From positions 2,744,777 to 2,808,776 of the forward strand of contig NW_015622545.1 of NCBI RefSeq assembly GCF_000835495.1: a stretch of DNA of 64,000 bases. The letters are read 5' to 3'. The first letter of the stretch is position 1. Each line of letters starts with the position of its first letter. Under the pieces are notes generated by a model that was not told the DNA's origin, did no database searches, and was given only the letters and a program-made list of their open reading frames with translations. Origin of the DNA: Cladophialophora immunda. Taxonomy: Eukaryota > Ascomycota > Eurotiomycetes > Chaetothyriales > Herpotrichiellaceae. The translations under genes were made by a program, and so were the position numbers. This document shows, piece after piece, positions 56,955-64,000 of the stretch.

Positions 56955-59477
56955 TCAAGCTTCACCCATAAACTGTTGCATCTCCTCAAACCCTGTGATT
57001 CCTGCTTCTAAAAACTCTTGCACCCATGCCTCTGGATTGTGTCCCAGATCGAAAGGATCAAGCACAGGAGTCATCATCCCATCGAACATGTCGAGATCGA
57101 TGCCATCAACAGTCAATCCATCGGCATCTGCGTTCCCCTCGGGCCGGGCAGAGCTGTCACGTTCTCGAGGGTCTGGCCGCTGTTCTGATTCATGCCGCTC
57201 GACCCGTTCAGGGAAAGGATTCATTGAGGCGATGTCGAAGTCCGCGTTCTCCACACTGTCAAGGGACAGACCCGTCCGCCGGATGATGACTTCAAGCATT
57301 CGAATCATGAATTCGAGCCAGGTCCACGGCTCAGAATTGCTTCGGAGGCACGTCAAGTTCTTGTGGATGCGGAGTCGAGCGGCAAGCTTATCTTGAGGCG
57401 AAGTTGCAGTGTGCAGTGCATTCTCGATATGCATGGCTGTGATTGTACAAATGCACATGTATCTGCAAAGAGGAACACGTTGTAAGTGCAGCACTTTTTG
57501 AGGCCAGTTTGTCAAAGGATAGTAACACTCACATGAACGAATGACAATAGCCAACCAGGTTGTGTATGACCAAACGATCAATGGTGGAATCTAATTCAAA
57601 CATTGCTATTTCTTGCTTTTGCTTTGAAGCAAGCAGGCACTCCTTTTTCCAAGTTCGGTTGAGCTGTCGTATTGTCCGATAGAAGACGCACTCGAGTCGG
57701 CAAGCCAACGCCCGCAGCACCAGGATCCAGACATTCTCCACGGACCAACTGCGCACACTTTCAGAATGCAGTTCCAGAGGCAAGCCCTTCTGCCATTCTG
57801 CAATTGATTGCTCGAATTCTTGGCACCTTGGTATCGAGGGAGGATGTTCGTTGTTTCGAAACATACGGCAAAAGTCCGCACCTGTTAGATCTGTCAATCA
57901 GACGTCCTCTGGCTCAAATTGGGAACCTGCGCACTTATGTGGGATAATTTGGTGTTTTCCACATGGTAGAGTCTCTGAAGGCGCGTCACCGGTGGTAACA
58001 CGTTGCGGAAAGCCTCGCAATCCCTCTCTTCCTCCCAGTCATCCTCCCCAACGTCGGGCATATCACTATCGTCGTCATTAATCAATCGCACATTACTGTG
58101 GCCCGCAATTGTTAAGAGCGTGTCACGGTTGCGAATAACAGACCACATTCGCCTGAAAAGTTTCTGAGTCGAAGTGTCCAAGTCTCGCAGAATGACTTTT
58201 CGATGGAGACCCATCTGGAAGGCTATTCGAACAGCATTACCGAACCAAAAGCGGTAATCCTTATTCGTGCGCCTGACTGTATGTAGCGAGCTGAGGAAGA
58301 AACAGCTCTGCAGTAGGTACAGAGGTGATCTCTCAGTGTCGAAGTCATAGAGGAGTTGGGCCCGTGTAAGAAAGGTCCGCTGAGCTTCCGCTCGAGTCGA
58401 AAAGCCCATCTCAACAATCAGGTCATTTGAGATAAAGGGCATAGCATTTGCCATCACAGCCTGCATGAGGACGATTGAGCACGAACCATTAGTATAGTTA
58501 CGCATAAACTGTACTCGGTCCATCACAGGGGCGTAGGCGTGTACGCATTCGAAAAAGACTCGCAGAATTTTGTCACTGATTCATTAGTCGAGGGTTCATT
58601 GCAGTATCCGGAGCCCACTCACCAGGTGGCGCGACAGGGTAGATCGAACGCCTTTTGACTTCGTAAGTAAGTGAGCTCAGCCTCGCTCAAATGGCAACTC
58701 TCCGAGACTTCACCGGGCTTTGCCTCGGAGAGAATAAGTCGCACAAGTCGACGTGGCTTTTTTTGTCCAAAGACTTCACCTAAGATGGTCGTTGAATATA
58801 TCCCATCGTGATATTCAATGATTTCGCGACCTTTGTCTCGGTCTCCCACCCGTGTGCTGGTGAAACTGTCGGTACGCCATCGAGACAGTTGCCGACATAT
58901 CTCGAGCTCGGCGTCGACGTCTCTGACCGACTGCGACCGAGTAGTGTCGGGACTGCTTACAGATGCAGGGGTTGCGTTGTCTGGCACTGAGCGGAAGACA
59001 CTCTGTGCAGTCGTGGAAGTGGCTTCCTTCTTTCACAAACTGTGTCAGCATGGAAGGAAGGCAGGGGTTCCAAGGGGCACTTATCACCTGGGCTGGCCTT
59101 TGACCCGTTCCGCTCGCTTCGTGCGAGATCGTGTTTGGACCTTGTCGACTGGGAACGACGTGGGCATTCTCATTCTCATCACGACTCACACCGGCATGGT
59201 TGATTCCACTCCTTGTGGAACCTGCCGGGTCTAGCTCGCTCCATTTCCGCTTACTTTGAAGACTTTGGATCGTCAGGATGTCGAAATTCAACAGCAGGAG
59301 CACACACAGTACGAACCTCCTGGACTTTTGGGGATATCGGCATCGATCTTCAAGTTTGCTCCTCACACATGTAGAACAAGGGAGGCCGACCTGGTCTGCA
59401 TTGCACCGGACTTTGCGCTGGTGGCAAACTAAGCAAGCTCTTGGCTTTTTGGGGACAATCTGGCCACTATCGGTCAT
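56955..59477 (-). CDS. Zn2Cys6 transcription factor
   Basis: Predicted regulator of 740 residues in six exons. Coding order is 59477-59317, 59262-59088, 59002-58623, 58575-57935, 57890-57533 and 57462-56955. The N-terminal zinc cluster reads CLVCHQRKVRC then CSTCVRSKLEDRC, followed by the basic linker SKRKW. The fungal-specific factor domain appears as FECVHAYAPVMDRVQF, NAVRIAFQMGLHRKV and FRRMWSVIRNRDTLL. The C-terminus is acidic. Joins 1, 2, 3 and 5 are well supported; the fourth intron (57934-57891, 44 bp, GTGCGC donor) was chosen by phase and is less sure. It is transcribed toward the NmrA-like gene. Confidence 0.83.
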
Positions 59478-59917
59478 GATGCTCGCTTGACATAACGCTA
59501 TACCGCGGCGATAGAGAACGAGGATTTTGCGTTTGGGTAATAATATTGACGAAGTAAGGGGCTGTGAGATTATGATCGCATCGAGGAGAGTACGAATGTG
59601 GGAGAAGTCGCCAATAAACCCCAGAGCGAACCTGTACTGCGGGAGCTAGGCAAAAGGTGCCAGCCACGCCCCGCTGATTCTCAGCCTGGGCATCCTACTA
59701 TGTATGTCCGCTGAACCCCCCCCTCCCCGCATCTTGCCGGTATAGACTTTTTCACACAATCCCCGGACCCCGCCACTGGATCTGCGAATAGTCACTATGA
59801 TCAGTCTGGTCCTTGCGGTGGAGAACAGGACATGATATGGACGTATTCTCGCCTACATTAAGTTCGATAATTTAGAAGCTGTAACTTATATCTCTTCCTG
59901 TAACTCCATACAGCAGC
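59478..59917. other. intergenic
   Basis: About 440 bp upstream of the Zn2Cys6 gene and downstream of an SDR gene. No gene seen. Confidence 0.45.
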
Positions 59918-60885
59918 TTATATGATATGGTACAGTAGCGCTCCAGTGTCGATGGGCATACTGATACCAGTGATTCCGGTCGCTCCACTTCCAGAGAGGT
60001 AAACAATCCCTTCTGCAACCTCCTCAACATCTGTTGCCCTTTCCATCGGGTTGGATGCTTTTATTTGCTCCTCCGTGATGTTATGGGCTTTGAGAAGGGG
60101 AGTGACTGTCATTCCGGGGCATACGCAGTTGATGCGTATACTTTGATTTGCAAACTCTCGAGCGTCGCTCCTGGTAAGACTGACAACGCCATGCTTAGAG
60201 CTGCTGTAAGCTCCACCACGTGGCATACTGGACAGGCCAACTAGCGACGCGGTGTTGACAATACTACCCCGATACGCGCGCCTGACTCCCGGGACCTCAA
60301 GGGGTTCTTGTTTCAGCATCTGTGTGATCTCCCATTTATGACAATTGTATACCTAGAGATAGAAATCAGTCGAGAGAAGTGTCGGGGCAAATCAGCTTTG
60401 CTGGGGCTTCCTTGGGCTTCATCATGCTTTGCCATATAAAGTGCCAACAACGCTTGATAACTTACACCCTTAGTATTGACGTCGTGCACGCGCTTGAAGG
60501 TCTCGACCGGCATATCAGTTGTCAGAACTCCGGCTTCTGCTATGCCGGCATTATTGACGGCAAAGTCGACACGACCAAACTCCTTGACACATGCACCAAC
60601 CATGGCTTCGACGAGGGCGCCCTTGCTTACGTCTAGCAGGTGCGTTATAACCCGGACAGCCGGGAATCCTTTTTGGACCTGTTGTTTTGTCTCTTGCAGC
60701 CCTGTGTCCGATATGTCCGCTAGAAAGAGCCTACTGCAGCCTTTTCTGGCGAAGGAGATGGCTGTGGCCTGTCCGATTCCTATCCTGTCTTCTCAGTCTC
60801 TGGAAAATTTCAAGAACAAGGTAGACAACATACCCGAGCCTGCTCCTGTTATAAGTGCGACGCCGGCTGCGATTACCGCGTCCAT
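59918..60885 (-). CDS. classical short-chain dehydrogenase/reductase
   Basis: Predicted NAD(P)-dependent oxidoreductase of 266 residues. Coding order is 60885-60834, 60779-60466 and 60352-59918. The first splice restores the cofactor loop TGAGSGIGQA; NNAG follows, and catalytic Ser and Tyr/Lys lie in VNTASLVGLSS and AYSSSKHGVV. The C-terminal blocks RINCVCPGMTVTPLL and SGSGATGITGISMPID are typical. The middle exon is 314 nt, the same as in the divergent SDR next door, and both introns sit at the same places, so the two are paralogues. Substrate unknown; secondary alcohols or ketones of the neighbouring pathway are candidates. Confidence 0.9.
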
Positions 60886-61241
60886 TGCATGTACGGTTGT
60901 AATTCTAGCTTATTCAAGTTGACCTCCTTGTCTGACTGCCAAAGAAAGAGTATGTACTTCGGTAGGGTTTTTAGATACTAGAAGCTATGTGTTGAGTGCT
61001 CGAATTCATGTAAGACGTATGGAGGTGCTTGCACAGCGCTTGAAGGTCATTCGTTAAGGCGCCGGGTGTGATCTCGGCGAAATACCCCTCGGCAGCTGCG
61101 AAGCAAAGCAATACCTTTTTTGCGTCCCATCACCTGCCGACGCCGGATCGGTTGGTTCGATTTTGTCTCACTCGGTCTCTTGTCATAAGGTAGTGTCGAA
61201 ACTTGAATTCTGCACCTTGATAAAGCCTGCACGCCCTGAAC
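60886..61241. promoter_or_regulatory. bidirectional promoter of SDR pair
   Basis: A 356 bp divergent interval between the two SDR starts. No TATA element was obvious. Confidence 0.45.
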
Positions 61242-62209
61242 ATGGCAAGTCTCACGAAGGAAGACATTGTGGAATCGCCGAAGATTATGGCAAACTATTT
61301 CAAAGACGAGGTGGCCTGCATCACGGGAGCTGCTTCTGGTTAAGATCCCCCCCCAAAACCCAACCCAAAAGATGGTCCATTTGTGTCCAATAAATCTAAC
61401 TATGATCCAGGAATCGGAAGAGCAACCGCACTGGCTTTTGCAAGGGATGGCAGCAGAAAGCTCGTCCTGGCAGACATCTCTTTGCCCGGTCTTGAGGGAA
61501 CGCGTGACAGTATCAAGGCTAAACATCCAGATGTTGAGGTCGAGATCGTGAAGACCGATGTCACTAGCGAAGAATCAGTAAAAGCATACTATAATGCAGC
61601 AATATCAAGGTTTGATCGCATCGACTGTGTCGCCAACGTTGCCGGGTACATTTCGAAACACGGACCCATAACTATGCAAACTGAAGAAGAATACGAGAGA
61701 ACGTTTAACATCAATTTACTTGGTGTGAGTCTCCTAGCCGTTACCTCCACAGCCGCGCTACTGACGGTAGTGCTACAAAGGTCTTCCTCTGTCAGAAATT
61801 CGCCCTACAACAATTCCTTCGGCAAGAGCCGTTGCCCGGCATCGAGCAGAGAGGAGCAATAGTCAATGTGGGCAGTTTATGTTCCACCGCTGCGATTCCA
61901 GGCATGTCGGCGTACTCTGCTACCAAAGGCGGTGTTTTCGGGCTTACCAAGAACGATGCGCTGGACTACGGACCTCAAAAGATCCGGATCAACTGCTTAG
62001 CGCCTGGGAACACATTAACACCCATGCTGGAAGGTGCATCTACGGAGGCATTCAGGGCACATTTCGCAGCCGGCACGCCATACCAGCGCCTGGCAGATCC
62101 TATCGAGATGGCGAATACCATATCCTGGTTGTGTTCGCCGATGGCATCGTACGTCACGGGCATTTTGGTCCCTGTTGATGGTGGTCTGAACCTGAACACG
62201 GCGTTATAG
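61242..62209 (+). CDS. classical short-chain dehydrogenase/reductase, paralogue
   Basis: Predicted NAD(P)-dependent oxidoreductase of 279 residues. Exons are 61242-61338, 61411-61724 and 61781-62209. The first splice gives TGAASGIGRA, then NVAG, the Ser in VNVGSLCSTA and the Tyr/Lys pair in AYSATKGGVF. The end reads MASYVTGILVPVDGG as expected. Compared with its divergent neighbour it has a longer N-terminus (MASLTKEDIVESPKIMANYF). Intron phases and the 314 nt middle exon match exactly. Substrate unknown. Confidence 0.9.
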
Positions 62210-63358
62210 AGCGGTACGCGTGGCCATAGTCAGTCAATCGGAACGAGACCACTAAAAAATTCCGTCATAGACACCTCAGTGATGATGAGATCATTGTCGA
62301 CTCACCTGGTCAAAACACCGAGAATCCATTTGCTTCCATAATATGCCAATTAGTCGGAGACATACACGGCGGCGAGGTGGATTGAGGCATGCTAATTCGA
62401 AACGGAGTTTCGCCCGCATTGCGTCCTCTGGTCCTTCGGCAACCTAGGCCGATTTCCCTTCTCGGAGCTGTCTATTTCCTATTTCCGAGCAAATTTTTGA
62501 GAGGGTTGCCGGCCGTGGTTTTTGTGGCGTCTTCGGTGTAGCCTCGTCGGTGTAGCCTCGTCGGCGAAGCCTCAGTCCTAGAGCCTTGCCAGGGTCCACC
62601 CATCTCAATCGACAAGGCTGGGCCGGAATTAGCGCGGAACCAAGAACCGATTTCTGAGACGTTGATACATCGAGAGAGCTGAAGAGACATTCAAATCCCT
62701 GCGGAAACCAGTTTTAGTACCTGAATGAACCAGCAACCGAGGGCCTGCACGACCGCATACGTCTGATTTCTCGGCGAACCTCTAACCGTCTTCCTCCATG
62801 GCCCAAGAATTCTGTCTCGGGAGCGAGCATGCTCCAACATCAAAGTGGAACAACTTGCTAATCACAGTCTATGGAGAGATGCTTTCTCGATATGTCAATA
62901 GCGCGTGGTACCAATACTACAAAATCATGCTCTATCCAGCGGGAGGGGGGCCTCAATACCAGTGGAGTCGTACAGGTAGATGTTATTTGGGCCCTGCTCG
63001 TGCCAACGCCCTCAAAAACTTGCCAAAATCGATTCATGGGACGAGATCGGCTATAAAACCGTGAACTATTTGGTTGACCAAATGGTGCATATGTGCTGCG
63101 GTCTGGAATGTTTCTTGTATCAGTTCAGCAGCAGGGTACCAGTGTAGCAGAAAGCGCCAAAGATCGAGAAACACGAGATTGTAGCCTGCTATGCTCAGAC
63201 ATGCTTCGAGCATGGCAGCACTATCAAAGGTCTCAAAGGCAAAACGGGATACCCCGACAAAGGAACTTATAATCCGCAGTCCTCATGTTCCAGCAAGCAA
63301 GTGGTATATGACTCGGGGCAGTCGTCCAGAAGGTGCCGTAGGAATTGGCTCGTTCATA
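62210..63358. other. 1.15 kb intergenic with tandem repeat
   Basis: No recognisable gene; the plus ORF 62798-63064 lacks family features. A short tandem repeat is listed separately. Confidence 0.4.
62533..62574 (+). repeat. 14 bp tandem repeat, three units
   Basis: TCGGTGTAGCCTCG occurs twice perfectly, then a third unit with three changes (TCGGCGAAGCCTCA). Confidence 0.85.
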
Positions 63359-64000
63359 TCACCCTTCCCGCGAATTTTCGATCTCGACGACTTCAGGGTT
63401 CTTTCCGGTTATCGCAAGATCACTTCTTTTGAGCTCCTCATCGAAAAACCTCTTCTGTTCGACAGACATATGCGTGAGGTCAATCTCGACCTTCTCACCG
63501 AACAGCTCTGCAATCTCTTCCAGGGTGACGCCTTTCGTCTCGGGAAAGTATTTCCAGATGATAGGGATGCCGCATGCCGGGATAATGATGAATACGAGAT
63601 AGAATTTCCAGCCAATTGTGCTGAACGCGACCGGTGCCACCTGAGAGAACACTATACCTTGGCGTTAGCAAACCGTGCAAGATATAATAAGGGAATTTTA
63701 AGAACGTACGCAGCGCTGGTACAAAATAACCAATGATACACAAACACATGCCGAAGGCGCGCATATAAGTCGGGAAGATCTCTGCACAGTAGACGTAACC
63801 GGTAACGTCGCAGCAGAACCCATAAAAAGTGGCATACAGGAAGACAGAGAGGACGCCGAAGCCTTGTCCAACTCGATTTGTGCCATCTGCGAACTCTGCC
63901 ACCATCGCTGTGAAGAAGGCTACTGAGCAGACTGCACCAGTCTGGACCCCGTTAGCGATCGACCAGAGGCGGGAAGGCAGATCTCACCAATCCGAGGAGC
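63359..64000 (-). CDS. sugar-type MFS permease, C-terminal part
   Basis: C-terminal portion of a hexose/alpha-glucoside-type permease; the 5' part is beyond the window edge. Visible coding order is 64000-63988, 63941-63710 and 63651-63359. The 46 bp intron near the edge has GTGAGA, CTAAC and CCAG. The later one (63709-63652) follows PAL and joins to FSQVAPVAFSTIGW. YVYCAEIFPTYMRAFGM and PETKGVTLEEIAELFG are standard sugar-permease signatures before and after the last membrane segments. It is an intact relative of the remnant at 51.7-52.2 kb. It may import the substrate of the enzymes between 42 and 62 kb, which is inference. Confidence 0.88.

Overview
This window looks like nuclear DNA of a filamentous ascomycete (Pezizomycotina). 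Genes are spaced on both strands, most are split by short 45-100 bp GT-AG introns, and there are fungal Zn2Cys6 and bZIP regulators, MFS permeases and typical ascomycete housekeeping genes. A tetrahydroxynaphthalene-reductase-type melanin gene plus many oxidoreductases and transporters would suit a melanised Eurotiomycete such as a black yeast of the Chaetothyriales, but that placement is inference. Exon joins given below were derived by hand from splice signals, reading phase and family resemblance. Each assembled coding length is a multiple of three.

Left part (1-17.4 kb): the 3' end of a 2-oxoglutarate/Fe(II) dioxygenase, a Baeyer-Villiger monooxygenase (BVMO), then a group that reads like scavenging of sulfur from organic sources. 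The group holds a CYS3/MetR-type bZIP regulator, a secreted sulfatase, a vacuolar-type MFS permease, an anion:cation-symporter MFS permease and a divergent TauD-type sulfonate dioxygenase.

Middle (18-42 kb): mostly housekeeping or orphan genes. They are a fungal DUF7924-like gene broken by one in-frame TAG, a tandem GFA-domain protein, mitochondrial Mn-superoxide dismutase divergent from a TFIP11/Ntr1 G-patch splicing factor, a naphthol reductase of DHN-melanin type, an ARMH3/DUF1741 protein divergent from the iron-sulfur assembly factor ISA1, a small Dabb-domain gene made of three short exons, the urease accessory GTPase UreG, the U3 snoRNP protein UTP7, a secreted carboxylesterase and an ankyrin-type protein.

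Right part (42-64 kb): an accessory region. It contains a peroxisomal (SKL) SCP2-type thiolase, a second BVMO, an AMP-binding acyl-CoA ligase ending in AKL, two Zn2Cys6 regulators, an alpha/beta hydrolase, an NmrA-like protein, a divergent pair of paralogous SDRs, a sugar-type MFS permease at the right edge, and two decayed genes (a 5'-truncated sugar permease and a frameshifted SDR). Together the enzymes could form a route that turns a ketone into an ester or lactone, hydrolyses it, oxidises the alcohol, activates the acid with CoA and shortens it in the peroxisome. The substrate cannot be read from sequence. No rRNA, tRNA, CRISPR array or intact transposon was recognised.
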